From NCBI RefSeq assembly GCF_027912675.1, contig NZ_CP115757.1, positions 1,612,001 to 1,676,000 of the forward strand: 64,000 bases of DNA. Direction: 5' to 3'. The notes below the pieces were generated by a model. It did not search any database. It saw only the letters and a program-made list of their open reading frames with translations, and was not told the DNA's origin. This document shows positions 45,233-55,439 of this stretch, piece by piece; positions within the stretch are counted from its first letter, which is position 1; each line of letters opens with the position of its first letter. A program made the translations under genes and the position numbers. This stretch comes from Paracoccus sp. SCSIO 75233 (GTDB taxonomy: Bacteria > Pseudomonadota > Alphaproteobacteria > Rhodobacterales > Rhodobacteraceae).

Positions 45233-45925
45233 ATGTTCAAACGCCGCAAGCCTCGAAGCTACTCGCAAATGGCGACCGAGCTGATTTACCCGCGCGGCGG
45301 CTGGTTCCGCGCCGGGCAATATGTGCTGCACCGCCTGCGCCGCCTGCCCGATCAGCCGCACCGGATCGCGCGCGGCATGGCGGCGGGCGTCTTCGCGTCG
45401 TTTACGCCGTTGTTCGGGCTTCATTTTCTGGCAGCCGCCTCGGCGGCTTGGGTGATCGGCGGGAATATTCTGGCGGCCCTGCTGGCGACCTTCGTCGGCA
45501 ACCCGCTGACATTTCCGTTCATCGCCTATAGCTCGACCTGGCTTGGCCGCAGGATTCTGGGCACCGATGGCAAGTTGTCGCCGCGTCTGATCCTGAACGA
45601 GTTCGCGGATGCGGGCGGGCAGATCTGGCAGAATATCCGCGCCATGTTCGGGCCGGAGCAGGTGCATTGGGACAGGTTGCATTCCTTTTTCCAGGATATT
45701 TTCCTGCCCTATCTGGTGGGCGGCATCATCATGGGCATTCTGGCGGGCATCGCCACGCATTACATGACGGTGCCGGTCATCCGCGCCTATCACCGCCGCC
45801 GTGCGCGTCGCCTCGCCAAGCGGGTGGAGAAGATGCGCGATGCCGGTGCGGGAAAACGGGCGCAGCGGGCCCTGCCCGATCAGGATGACGGCCAAGCCGG
45901 GTCATCCGAAGGAAAACCGGACTGA
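45233..45925 (+). CDS. DUF2062 membrane protein
   Basis: Membrane protein of 230 residues with the DUF2062 core: PDQPHRIARGMAAGVFASFTPLFGLHFLAAASAAWVIGGNILAALLATFVGNPLTFPFIAYSSTWLGRRIL, with the F-x-G-x-x-P-x-x-G-like and GNP-T motifs, and three to four membrane segments, the last FLPYLVGGIIMGILAGIATHY. The basic C-terminal helix RAYHRRRARRLAKRVEKM faces the cytosol. It follows rsh by 43 bases on the same strand. In relatives it sits next to rsh, pdxJ or acpS genes. Function unknown. Confidence 0.88.
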   Translation: MFKRRKPRSYSQMATELIYPRGGWFRAGQYVLHRLRRLPDQPHRIARGMAAGVFASFTPLFGLHFLAAASAAWVIGGNILAALLATFVGNPLTFPFIAYSSTWLGRRILGTDGKLSPRLILNEFADAGGQIWQNIRAMFGPEQVHWDRLHSFFQDIFLPYLVGGIIMGILAGIATHYMTVPVIRAYHRRRARRLAKRVEKMRDAGAGKRAQRALPDQDDGQAGSSEGKPD

Positions 45926-45941
45926 GCCCTGAATTTTGGGG

Positions 45942-45969
45942 TTTTCATCGCGTCTGACCTTTGTATAGT
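45942..45969 (+). promoter_or_regulatory. leuA leader promoter
   Basis: TTTTCA (45942-45947), 16 bases, TATAGT (45964-45969). The predicted start, 6-8 bases later, falls on or beside the ATG of the leader peptide (45977), so the leader mRNA may be leaderless. Confidence 0.5.
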
Positions 45970-45976
45970 CGCGAAC

Positions 45977-46075
45977 ATGACCGGGACACGACATATCATA
46001 TCCGAGTTGAACGCGCAGATTTGCGCGCGTTCTGCCGTGAGGCTCTGCGGTCTTCTGCTTCTTACGCTGCGCTGA
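45977..46075 (+). CDS. leuL: leuA leader peptide (leucine-rich attenuator peptide)
   Basis: A 32-codon open frame immediately upstream of leuA. It carries seven leucine codons, five of them clustered near the end (CTT CTG CTT CTT ACG CTG; residues 26-29 and 31 in GLLLLTLR), followed by the stop. This is the hallmark of an amino-acid attenuation leader: ribosomes would stall at the leucine run when leucyl-tRNA is scarce. No Shine-Dalgarno precedes the ATG, and the promoter -10 ends only 7 bases before it, so it may be translated as a leaderless message, as known for the trp leader of Sinorhizobium meliloti. Confidence 0.8.
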   Translation: MTGTRHIISELNAQICARSAVRLCGLLLLTLR

Positions 46076-46127
46076 GCGGGTCCAGCCGGGCCGCCGCTCA
46101 GCCGGTCCCGTGCCCGGCACCTGACCC
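46071..46127 (+). promoter_or_regulatory. Alternative RNA hairpins of the leuA attenuator
   Basis: Two competing structures can form. One pairs GCTGAGCGG (46071-46079, over the leader stop) with CCGCTCAGC (46094-46102). The other pairs GGGTC/GACCC (46078-46082 with 46123-46127) and CCGGGC/GCCCGG (46086-46091 with 46112-46117). They share bases, so ribosome position on leuL would choose between them. The second lacks a long U-run, so control could act on leuA translation or through rho instead of intrinsic termination. Confidence 0.6.
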
Positions 46128-46147
46128 ATTCAAGCATGAGAAGCAAA

Positions 46148-47710
46148 ATGTCCGACAAGAACCGCGTTTATATTTTCGACACCACCCTGCGTGACGGTGA
46201 ACAATCCCCCGGCGCCACCATGTCCCATTCCGAAAAGCTGGAGATCGCCTCCATGCTGGACGAGATGAAGGTGGATATTATCGAAGCCGGGTTCCCGATT
46301 GCCTCCGAAGGCGATTTCAAGGCCGTCTCCGAGATTGCCAGGCAATCGCAGAACAGCGTGATCTGCGGCCTCGCGCGCGCGCAGATCCCCGATATCGACC
46401 GTTGCTGGGAGGCGATCCGGCACGCGAAACGCCCGCGCATTCATACTTTCATCGGCACCTCGCCCCTGCACCGCGCGATCCCCAATCTGGATATGGACCA
46501 GATGGCGGAGCGGATTGAGCAGACCGTGACCCATGCCCGCAATCTGTGCGACAATGTGCAGTGGTCACCAATGGACGCCACACGGACCGAGCATGATTAC
46601 CTGTGCCGGGTCGTCGAGATCGCGATCAAATGCGGGGCGACCACGATCAACATCCCCGATACGGTCGGCTATACCGCGCCGCTGGAATCGGCGGCCCTGA
46701 TCCGCATGTTGCTGGAGCGGGTGCCGGGCGCGGATGAGGTGATCTTCTCCACCCATTGCCATAACGATCTGGGCATGGCGACGGCGAACTCCCTCGCTGC
46801 GGTCGAGGCCGGGGCGCGTCAGATCGAATGCACGATCAACGGACTGGGCGAACGCGCGGGCAATACCGCATTGGAAGAGGTGGTGATGGCGCTGCGGGTG
46901 CGTCACGACATCATGCCGTTTACGACCGGCATCGACACCACGAAGATCATGGGCATCAGCCGCCGCGTCTCGCAGGTCTCGGGCTTTCCGGTGCAGTTCA
47001 ACAAGGCCATCGTCGGCAAGAACGCCTTCCTGCATGAAAGCGGCATTCATCAGGACGGCGTGCTGAAAAACGTCGAGACGTTCGAGATCATGAAGCCCGC
47101 CGATATCGGCCTGAACGAGGCGAATATCGTCATGGGCAAGCATTCCGGCCGCGCTGCCTTGCGCGCGAAGCTGAAGGATCTGGGCTATGAGGTCGGCGAC
47201 AACCAGTTGAAGGACGTGTTCGTCCGCTTCAAGGGCCTCGCCGACCGCAAGAAGGAGGTCTATGACGAAGACCTGATCGCGCTGATGCAGGACAGCGCCG
47301 CGAATACCGGCGACGATTACATGCAGGTCAAGCATCTGCGCGTCGTCTGCGGATCGGACGGGCAAAGCGCCGATCTGACGCTGATCGTGGACGGCGCGGA
47401 AAAAACCGCCTCAACCAGCGGCGACGGGCCGGTCGATGCCGTGTTCAACGCGGTCAAGGAAATCTATCCGCATCACGCGCGCTTGCAGCTTTATCAGGTT
47501 CATGCCGTGACCGAGGGCACGGATGCGCAGGCAACCGTATCTGTCAGGATGGAGGAGGAAGGCCGGATCGCCACCGGGCAGGCCGCCGATACCGACACCA
47601 TCCTCGCCAGCGTCAAAGCCTATGTCGGCGCACTGAACCGGCTGAAGGTCCGCCGCGATCAGGTCGGCGAAGGCAGCGATGCGAAACAGGTGACCATGTA
47701 TTCGCATTGA
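46148..47710 (+). CDS. leuA: 2-isopropylmalate synthase
   Basis: First committed step of leucine synthesis, condensing acetyl-CoA and 2-oxoisovalerate, 520 residues. DTTLRDGEQSPGATMS with metal ligand D and catalytic R, EAGFPIASEGDF, HTFIGTSPLHR, STHCHNDLGMATANSLAAVEAGARQIECTINGLGERAGN with the H-x-H metal site, and NAFLHESGIHQDGVLKN are all present. The C-terminal LeuA regulatory dimer (about 390-515) binds leucine for feedback inhibition. A start at 46136 (MRSK) is also in frame, but MSDKN at 46148 fits the family. It is controlled by the upstream leader and ended by a strong terminator. Confidence 0.97.
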   Translation: MSDKNRVYIFDTTLRDGEQSPGATMSHSEKLEIASMLDEMKVDIIEAGFPIASEGDFKAVSEIARQSQNSVICGLARAQIPDIDRCWEAIRHAKRPRIHTFIGTSPLHRAIPNLDMDQMAERIEQTVTHARNLCDNVQWSPMDATRTEHDYLCRVVEIAIKCGATTINIPDTVGYTAPLESAALIRMLLERVPGADEVIFSTHCHNDLGMATANSLAAVEAGARQIECTINGLGERAGNTALEEVVMALRVRHDIMPFTTGIDTTKIMGISRRVSQVSGFPVQFNKAIVGKNAFLHESGIHQDGVLKNVETFEIMKPADIGLNEANIVMGKHSGRAALRAKLKDLGYEVGDNQLKDVFVRFKGLADRKKEVYDEDLIALMQDSAANTGDDYMQVKHLRVVCGSDGQSADLTLIVDGAEKTASTSGDGPVDAVFNAVKEIYPHHARLQLYQVHAVTEGTDAQATVSVRMEEEGRIATGQAADTDTILASVKAYVGALNRLKVRRDQVGEGSDAKQVTMYSH

Positions 47711-47735
47711 CGCAAACCAGCCGATGCACAGGACA

Positions 47736-47766
47736 GCGCCGCCCTTCGGGGCGGCGTTTTCTTTTT
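47736..47766 (+). terminator. leuA terminator
   Basis: CGCCGCCC/GGGCGGCG 8-bp stem (47737-47744, 47749-47756) closed by a UUCG tetraloop, then TTTTCTTTTT. Confidence 0.93.
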
Positions 47767-49085
<1,319 letters not shown>

Positions 49086-49100
49086 GGCAGGTAAGGCGCG

Positions 49101-50021
49101 ATGGCGCGCAAGGGTTATGATTTCGCCACCCCTGTCCGCCGGATCCTGATCGGTCTGCTTGGACTGTGCCTGCTTGCCCTGTTCCTGTTCTGGCGCATCG
49201 ACAGCCCCCGCGCCGAGGCAATGCGTTCCGATTTCATCGACCGCTTCGTGCCCAGTTTCGAATGGGCGATGACGCCAGTGACGCAGGTCAGCCGCATGGT
49301 GTCCGGCCTGCAAAGCTATTCGCGCATCTATCAGCAAAATCAGGAACTGCGCCGCGAGTTGCGGGAGATGGAGCGCTGGAAGGAAGCCGCCGTCCAGCTT
49401 GAGCAGGAAAACGCCAAGCTGCTGGCGCAGAACAACGTCCAGATCGACCCGTCGCTGACCTCGCTCACCGGGGTGGTGCTGACCGATTCCGGCACCGCGT
49501 TCCGGCAGTCGGTGCTGATCAATGTCGGTCGCCGCGACGGTGTGGTCGATGGCTGGGCCGTGATGGACGGGCTGGGGCTGGTGGGCCGGATTTCGGGCGT
49601 CGGCAACCAGACCAGCCGGGTCGTGCTGCTGACCGATCCGTCCTCGCGCATTCCGGTGCAGGTGCAGCCCTCCGGCGAAAATGCGCTGCTGAACGGCGAC
49701 AACTCGACCCTGCCGACACTGGATTTCATCGAGCGGCCCGAAAATGTCCGCCCCGGCGACCGGGTGGTCAGTTCGGGCGATGGCGGGGTGTTTCCGCCCG
49801 ATATCCTCATCGGTCAGGTCGTACAGGGCAGCGACGGGCGGTTGCGGCTGCGCATGGCCGCCGATTACGGGCGGCTGGAATTCCTGCGCGTCCTGCGCTC
49901 TCACCCGTCCGAGCGGCTGGAGGATGGCGGCGCGCTGATCCTGCCGCCGGAGCCGGGGCTGATCGGTCCGGCCATGCCCGCCGCACCCGCAGCACGGCCA
50001 GCTGACGGCGACGACGCATGA
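49101..50021 (+). CDS. mreC: Rod shape-determining protein MreC
   Basis: Bitopic periplasmic scaffold linking MreB to the elongation PBP, 306 residues. One membrane segment (about 15-35: LIGLLGLCLLALFLFWRI) is followed by a coiled coil (YSRIYQQNQELRRELREMERWKEAAVQLEQENAKL) and the beta-rich domain VVLTDSGTAFRQSVLINVGRRDGVVDGWAVMDGLGLVGRI...VVLLTDPSSRIPVQV. The tail after about 280 is Pro/Ala-rich. It follows mreB by 15 bases and overlaps mreD by 4. Confidence 0.96.
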   Translation: MARKGYDFATPVRRILIGLLGLCLLALFLFWRIDSPRAEAMRSDFIDRFVPSFEWAMTPVTQVSRMVSGLQSYSRIYQQNQELRRELREMERWKEAAVQLEQENAKLLAQNNVQIDPSLTSLTGVVLTDSGTAFRQSVLINVGRRDGVVDGWAVMDGLGLVGRISGVGNQTSRVVLLTDPSSRIPVQVQPSGENALLNGDNSTLPTLDFIERPENVRPGDRVVSSGDGGVFPPDILIGQVVQGSDGRLRLRMAADYGRLEFLRVLRSHPSERLEDGGALILPPEPGLIGPAMPAAPAARPADGDDA

Positions 50022-50548
50022 ACGGGCTGCTGACGCGGAAGGGGCTGATGGCCTCTCTCGGGTATATTGCCATCGGACTGGTGATCCTGTTCTTCCGGCT
50101 GATGCCGCTCAACCCCGGAGAGCCGAGCCTGCCGGGGCCGGAACTGACGCTCTGCCTGACCTTCGCCTGGGTGCTGCGCAGGCCCGATCAACTTCCCGCC
50201 ATCGCCATCGTCGCCCTGACCCTGACCGGCGATCTCATTCTGGGCCGGCCATTCGGGTTGTGGAGTTTCCTGGTCCTCGTCGGCTCCGAGATGCTGCGAT
50301 TGCGCTCGCAACGCTGGGCCGATCAAGCCTTCTTGTTCGAGTGGCTGCGAATTTCCGTCCTCATGGGCTTGATGATCATCGGCGAGAGGATGATTATGAT
50401 CCTGTTCCTTTTGCCGGTTCCGCCGCTGGGGCCGGTCCTGCTGAAACTGCTGGCAACGATTGCGGCTTATCCGCTGGTGGTGCTGGCCGTGCGGCTGATC
50501 GGTGTCAGGCGGTTGACGGCTGCGGAGCTTGAGATGGTAGGGCATTGA
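50018..50548 (+). CDS. mreD: Rod shape-determining protein MreD
   Basis: Integral membrane protein of 176 residues with five to six predicted segments (GLMASLGYIAIGLVILFFRLMPL, LPAIAIVALTLTGDLILGRPFGLWSFLVLVGSEML, VLMGLMIIGERMIMILFLLPV, LLATIAAYPLVVLAVRLIG). MreD sequences are poorly conserved; the identity rests on its place between mreC and mrdA plus DLILGRPFGLWSF. ATG overlaps the mreC stop and its TGA overlaps the mrdA ATG, so synthesis is coupled. Confidence 0.92.
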   Translation: MNGLLTRKGLMASLGYIAIGLVILFFRLMPLNPGEPSLPGPELTLCLTFAWVLRRPDQLPAIAIVALTLTGDLILGRPFGLWSFLVLVGSEMLRLRSQRWADQAFLFEWLRISVLMGLMIIGERMIMILFLLPVPPLGPVLLKLLATIAAYPLVVLAVRLIGVRRLTAAELEMVGH

Positions 50549-52494
50549 TGCGCAAATCGCCAAAGAACGTTATCGACAGCGCGCGGATGATCACGCGCCG
50601 CGGCATCATTCTGGGCATCGCCCAGGCTGCCGTGATCGGGACGCTGGCCTGGCGGCTGCGCTCGATGCAGATCGAACAGGCGGATGAATATCGCCTGCTG
50701 GCGGATGGCAACTCGATCAAGATCCGCCTGCTGCGCCCGGTGCGCGGGCTGATCCATGACCGCAACGGCATCGTCATCGCTGGGAACGAACAGAATTACC
50801 GCGCCACCATTACCCGCGAACTGGCAGGCGACGTCGATCAGGTTGTCGGCAAGCTGCGCCATCTGGTGCATATGTCCGACGAGGAAGCCAAGGAGCTTCT
50901 AGAGACGATCAAGAAGCGCAGCGCCATCACCCCGGTCAGCATCGGCGATCATCTGAGCTGGGAGGAGTTCAGCTCCATCGCCGTCAACGCCCCCGCCCTG
51001 CCCGGCGTGCAGCCGGAATCGGTCTTGTCACGCGTCTATCCGCGCGCCGGGGATTTCGCGCATGTGCTGGGATATGTCGGTCGGGTTTCCGATTACGACC
51101 TGTCGAAGATGGAAGACCCCGACCCGGTGCTGATGCTGCCGGAATTCCAGTTCGGCAAGGTCGGGGTAGAAAACAAGCTGGAGCCGATCCTGCGCGGCAA
51201 GGCCGGCACCCGCAAGGTGGAGGTGAACGCAGCCGGGCGCGAGATGCGCGAACTCAGCCGGCAGGAAGGCCAGCAAGGCGCGACGGTTCGCATGACACTG
51301 GATGCCGGGCTTCAGAATTACGCGACACAACGGCTGGGCGAGGAATCCGCTGCCGCCGTGGTGATCGACGTGACCAATGGCGACATCATGGCCATCGCCT
51401 CTTCCCCGGTGTTTGATCCCAATCTTTTCGTTCGTGGAATTTCCTCGGCGGATTACCGGGCGCTGATGGACCATGACCATAGACCGCTGGCCGACAAGAC
51501 GGTGCAGGGCGTCTATCCGCCCGGCTCCACCTTCAAGATGATTACCTTGCTGGCGGGGCTGGAAGCCGGTGCGATCAATGGCGGCTCCAGCTTTTTCTGC
51601 AATGGCGCGCTGGAAGTGGGGGGACGCAAATTCCACTGCTGGAGCCGGGGCGGCCACGGGTATGTCAACCCGATCGAAAGCCTGCAGAAATCCTGCGACG
51701 TGTATTATTACGAAACCGCCCGCGCAGTCGGCATCGACCGGATCGCGGAGATGGCCCGCAGGCTGGGCGTCGGTGTCGAACATGACCTGCCGATGTCAGC
51801 GGTCGCGACCGGGATCGCCCCGGACAAGGCATGGAAGATGGAGCGTTTTGAAAAACCCTGGGTGATCGGGGATTCGCTCAACGCTTCTATAGGTCAGGGC
51901 TTCGTGCTGGCCTCGCCCCTGCAACTCGCGGTCATGACGGCCCGCGTCGCGACCGGGCTGGAGGTCAAGCCGCGTCTGGTCCGTGCGATCGACGGCGTGG
52001 CAGAACCCGCGCCGGAGTTTTCCGACCTTGGCCTGCACCCCGCAAATCTGCGGATCGCGCAGCAGGGGATGGATGCCGTGATGAACAGCGCGGCAGGAAC
52101 GGCGCGCAAGGCCCGCATCGTGACCGAGGAATGGCGCATGGCTGGCAAGACCGGAACCAGCCAGGTCCGCAATATCACCGCCGCCGAGCGCGCGCGCGGC
52201 GTCATCCGCAACGACCAGCTGCCGTGGAACCGCCGTGACCACGCGCTGTTCGTCTGCTTCGCACCTTACAAAAACCCGAAATACGCGGTCTCCGTCGTCG
52301 TGGAACATGGCGGCGGCGGCGGCTCGGTCGCGGCCCCGATTGCGCGCGACATCCTGCTCTATGCACTCGCGGGCGGCGTTCCGCCCCTTGACGCCTATCC
52401 CGACGGGCAGCGCGGCGGCATCGAGGAAATGCACCGCAACATGCGCCTGTTTGCGCCGGTTGCGGAAAACACCACCAGCCGGACGCGCGCCTGA
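50548..52494 (+). CDS. mrdA: Peptidoglycan D,D-transpeptidase PBP2 (MrdA)
   Basis: Elongation-specific class B penicillin-binding protein of 648 residues. One N-terminal membrane segment (about 17-36) is followed by the dimerisation domain (RGLIHDRNGIVIAGN, YVGRVSDYDLSKMEDP) and the transpeptidase. The nucleophile is S327 in PPGSTFKM with K330, the second motif is SCDVYYYE (SxD, as usual in MrdA), and the third is KTGTSQV. The start ATG at 50548 shares a base with the mreD stop; a TTG one codon earlier is not needed. RodA follows with the same TGATG overlap. Confidence 0.96.
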   Translation: MRKSPKNVIDSARMITRRGIILGIAQAAVIGTLAWRLRSMQIEQADEYRLLADGNSIKIRLLRPVRGLIHDRNGIVIAGNEQNYRATITRELAGDVDQVVGKLRHLVHMSDEEAKELLETIKKRSAITPVSIGDHLSWEEFSSIAVNAPALPGVQPESVLSRVYPRAGDFAHVLGYVGRVSDYDLSKMEDPDPVLMLPEFQFGKVGVENKLEPILRGKAGTRKVEVNAAGREMRELSRQEGQQGATVRMTLDAGLQNYATQRLGEESAAAVVIDVTNGDIMAIASSPVFDPNLFVRGISSADYRALMDHDHRPLADKTVQGVYPPGSTFKMITLLAGLEAGAINGGSSFFCNGALEVGGRKFHCWSRGGHGYVNPIESLQKSCDVYYYETARAVGIDRIAEMARRLGVGVEHDLPMSAVATGIAPDKAWKMERFEKPWVIGDSLNASIGQGFVLASPLQLAVMTARVATGLEVKPRLVRAIDGVAEPAPEFSDLGLHPANLRIAQQGMDAVMNSAAGTARKARIVTEEWRMAGKTGTSQVRNITAAERARGVIRNDQLPWNRRDHALFVCFAPYKNPKYAVSVVVEHGGGGGSVAAPIARDILLYALAGGVPPLDAYPDGQRGGIEEMHRNMRLFAPVAENTTSRTRA

Positions 52495-53633
52495 TGAGCT
52501 ATCTCGATTACAAGGTCGCCGAGACCCCGCGCGGCTTCCGCAAGATTTTTTATCTCAACTGGCCGCTCGTGGTGCTGCTGGCGGCGGTCGCCTCGGTCGG
52601 GTTTCTGATGCTGTACTCGGTCGCGGGCGGCAATATCAACACATGGGCCCGCCCCCAGATGGAGCGTTTTGCCGTCGGCATGGTCGCCATGATCGGGCTT
52701 GCCTTCGTGCCGACATGGTTCTGGCGCGGGATCTCGATCTTTGCCTATCTGGGCTGCATCGCGCTGCTGATCGCGGTCGATCTGTTCGGCCATGTCGGCA
52801 TGGGCGCGCAACGCTGGATCAATCTCGGCCCGATCCGCCTGCAACCGTCAGAGCTGATGAAAATCGCCCTCGTGCTGGTACTGGCGGCTTATTACGCATG
52901 GCTCGACATCTCCAAGACCTCACGCCCGCTCTGGGTGCTGATCCCGGTCGTGCTGATCCTGATCCCGACCGGGCTGGTACTGCAACAGCCCGATCTCGGC
53001 ACCTCGCTTTTGCTGCTGATGGGCGGGGCCATCGTGATGTTCGCAGCCGGCGTCAGCCTGTGGTATTTCGGTGCCGTCTTCGCCGCCGGAGCGGGCCTCG
53101 TCTGGGCGGTGCTGGAAAGCCGCGGCACCTCATGGCAATTGCTGCGCGATTACCAATATCGCCGCATCGACACATTTCTTGACCCCTCATCCGATCCGCT
53201 CGGGGCCGGGTACAACATCACCCAGGCGCAGATCGCCCTTGGTTCCGGCGGCTGGTCGGGACGCGGCTTCATGCAGGGCAGCCAGTCGCGGCTGAACTTC
53301 CTGCCCGAGAAGGAAACCGATTTCATTTTCACCACGCTGGCCGAGGAATTCGGCTTCATCGGTGCCGGATCGCTGCTGCTTCTCTACACGCTGATCGTCG
53401 GTTTCTGCCTCTACTCGGCGCTGTCCAATCGCGACCGTTTTTCCAGCCTGATGACCATCGGTATCGCGGGTACGTTCTTCCTGTTCTTCTCGATCAATAT
53501 GGGCATGGTGATGGGACTGCTGCCGGTCGTCGGCGTACCCCTGCCACTGGTCAGCTATGGCGGGACGGCGATGATGATTCTGCTGATGGCCTTCGGGATG
53601 GTGCAATCGGCGCATGTTCACCGGCCGAGATAG
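52494..53633 (+). CDS. rodA: Peptidoglycan glycosyltransferase RodA (MrdB)
   Basis: SEDS-family lipid II polymerase that works with PBP2, 379 residues and ten predicted membrane segments. The diagnostic parts are GAQRWINLGPIRLQPSELMKIALVLVLAAYYAW, LVLQQPDLGTSLLLLMGG, the large loop GWSGRGFMQGSQSRLNFLPEKETDFIFTTLAEEFGFIGAG and the end VVGVPLPLVSYGGTAMMILLMAFG. The catalytic Asp (in QQPDLGTS or the E-K-ETDF loop) is preserved. It ends the mre/mrd cluster; no terminator is obvious within the short gap downstream. Confidence 0.96.
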   Translation: MSYLDYKVAETPRGFRKIFYLNWPLVVLLAAVASVGFLMLYSVAGGNINTWARPQMERFAVGMVAMIGLAFVPTWFWRGISIFAYLGCIALLIAVDLFGHVGMGAQRWINLGPIRLQPSELMKIALVLVLAAYYAWLDISKTSRPLWVLIPVVLILIPTGLVLQQPDLGTSLLLLMGGAIVMFAAGVSLWYFGAVFAAGAGLVWAVLESRGTSWQLLRDYQYRRIDTFLDPSSDPLGAGYNITQAQIALGSGGWSGRGFMQGSQSRLNFLPEKETDFIFTTLAEEFGFIGAGSLLLLYTLIVGFCLYSALSNRDRFSSLMTIGIAGTFFLFFSINMGMVMGLLPVVGVPLPLVSYGGTAMMILLMAFGMVQSAHVHRPR

Positions 53634-53775
53634 ACGGATCAGCATCGGCGCTTGCGCATAAGCCCGATCCAGACGCCGCGACAGGACCAGTTTTCCCAAC
53701 CCGCTTGCCAATCCCGCCGCTTCGATGCTTGATGATCCGCATCGGAAACCCCGATCCATTTTTCAGGGAGGCAGC

Positions 53776-54678
53776 ATGCGGGTACTCTTTGCGGCGAGTG
53801 ACTGGGAGGAATGGTCGGCGGCGCTGCGGACTGCCTGCCCGGAGATGGAATTGCTGCAAGCGGCAGCGCCGGACAGCGTCGACGCAATCCTGTACGCACC
53901 CAGCGGGCCGGGCTGCGATTTTGCCGCCTACCCGTCCGCCCGTCTGGTTCAGAGCCTGTGGGCCGGGGTCGAACGCATCGCGCCGGATCCAAGCCTGACC
54001 CAGCCCCTTGCCCGCATGGTCGATCCGGGGCTTGAGCAGGGCATGACCGAATATTGCACCGGCTGGGTGCTCAGGGCGCATCTGGGCATGGATCACTATG
54101 CGCAAGACGGCAAATGGCGTGGCAGAGAGGTGCCGCCGCTGGCGAAAAACCGGCGCGTGACGGTGCTGGGCGCAGGCGCGCTTGGCGGTGCGGTCGCAGG
54201 CGCGCTCGTCGGTCTGGGCTTCGATGTCGCGACATGGTCGCTGTCGGGCCGGGGCGTCGACGGTGCCACGGCATTTGCGGGCGACCAACTGGAACAGGCG
54301 CTGGCGCGCGCCGAAATTCTTGTTCTGCTGCTGCCGGATACGGCGGAGACGCGGGACATTCTTAATGGAGAAACGCTTGCCCTGCTGCCTCAGGGCTGCA
54401 CCATCATCAACCCCGGTCGTGGCACGCTGATCGACGACGACGCATTGCTGGCGTCACTGGATCGCGGCCATATCAGCCACGCCGTGCTGGACGTGTTCCG
54501 GACCGAGCCGCTGCCGCCCGATCACCCCTACTGGGCGCATCCGCAGGTCACGGTCACGCCGCATATCGCCTCCGACACCAGACCAGAGACCGCATCGCTG
54601 GTTGTGGCGGAGAATCTGCGCCGGGTCATGCGTGGGGAAAGCGCCCTGTATCTCGTGGATCGGGGCAAGGGTTACTAG
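53776..54678 (+). CDS. Glyoxylate/hydroxypyruvate reductase A-like dehydrogenase
   Basis: D-2-hydroxyacid dehydrogenase of 300 residues of the GhrA group, reducing glyoxylate or hydroxypyruvate with NADPH (substrate inferred). NAD-binding VTVLGAGALGGAVAGALVGLGFDVATWSLSGR, ILVLLLPDTAETRDILNGETLALLPQGCTIINPGRGTLIDDDAL with active-site R, then E in FRTEPLPPDHPYWAHPQVTVTPHIAS with catalytic H. GGGAGG is 5 bases before the ATG at 53776. Its 3' end overlaps the convergent SseB-domain gene by 4 bases. Confidence 0.9.
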   Translation: MRVLFAASDWEEWSAALRTACPEMELLQAAAPDSVDAILYAPSGPGCDFAAYPSARLVQSLWAGVERIAPDPSLTQPLARMVDPGLEQGMTEYCTGWVLRAHLGMDHYAQDGKWRGREVPPLAKNRRVTVLGAGALGGAVAGALVGLGFDVATWSLSGRGVDGATAFAGDQLEQALARAEILVLLLPDTAETRDILNGETLALLPQGCTIINPGRGTLIDDDALLASLDRGHISHAVLDVFRTEPLPPDHPYWAHPQVTVTPHIASDTRPETASLVVAENLRRVMRGESALYLVDRGKGY

Positions 54679-55439
54679 AAGCGCAGGATCGGCGGCTTCT
54701 CCGGGTCGCTGCCGGGCGCGACCGGGCCTGTGCCTGGCTGCCGGGCTTCGGTCTTTTCCAGCCGGATAATCAGCGCGTTTTCCGGCAAGGGCAGATCAAA
54801 GGCGACATCGCAGGCATCCGGCAGGGGCGGCAGGAAAGCGATCAGCTCCGCCAATGCCTTCGCCAACACGGCCCGGCGTGCCTCCGCAACGCCATGCACC
54901 ACGATCAGATGCCCCCGACCGCCATCCGGCCATTCCGCCGTCACCAGCGCCGCCGATTCGACCAGCCCCGACATATCCTCCAGCCGTGTGGCCAGAGGGC
55001 CTGCCAGCGCCGCGATCATCTGCGCAGACGGTGCCGACAAGCTGGCCGGGCCAACCTGATCCTCGTCCGGCGCATCAGACAGCGCCTCTGAAAGCCAACC
55101 CAGCGTCTCCGGCGACAGTAACATCTCCGAGGGTGCGGAAGGGTTAACCATCAGCGTGACATTTTCCGGCGCAAGCATCGCCGCCAGCACCCGCCCCGGC
55201 AGGGCTGCATAGGCGACCGGCGCATCGAAAAACGCCGACAGACGATCCTCCCGATCAGCGGCGACAGCCATCCGCCCCTCTGCCAGATCGAACAGTTTCA
55301 ACTCGACCCGGTCCCCCTCCGGCTCGTCGGCGAGAGCGACGACGATCTCCGTATCCGCCAGCCGGTTCAGCACACGGGCCCGCGCCGCATCGGGCAGTTC
55401 GTGAAACGGCGCTTCGCAAAGCGCATCAAGCGGGGTCAT
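54675..55439 (-). CDS. SseB-domain protein
   Basis: Cytosolic protein of 254 residues with an SseB N-terminal domain (about 1-120): PDAARARVLNRLADTEIVVALADEPEGDRVELKLFDLAEGRMAVAADREDRLSAFF then AYAALPGRVLAAMLAPENVTLMVNPSAPSEMLL. The rest (about 130-235) is Ala/Leu-rich and probably the SseB C-terminal domain, with a Pro-rich tail. The E. coli homologue has a proposed serine-sensitivity phenotype only, so the role is unknown. Its start lies 14 bases inside the UDG-family gene, making a two-gene unit. Confidence 0.8.
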   Translation of the reverse strand: MTPLDALCEAPFHELPDAARARVLNRLADTEIVVALADEPEGDRVELKLFDLAEGRMAVAADREDRLSAFFDAPVAYAALPGRVLAAMLAPENVTLMVNPSAPSEMLLSPETLGWLSEALSDAPDEDQVGPASLSAPSAQMIAALAGPLATRLEDMSGLVESAALVTAEWPDGGRGHLIVVHGVAEARRAVLAKALAELIAFLPPLPDACDVAFDLPLPENALIIRLEKTEARQPGTGPVAPGSDPEKPPILRF

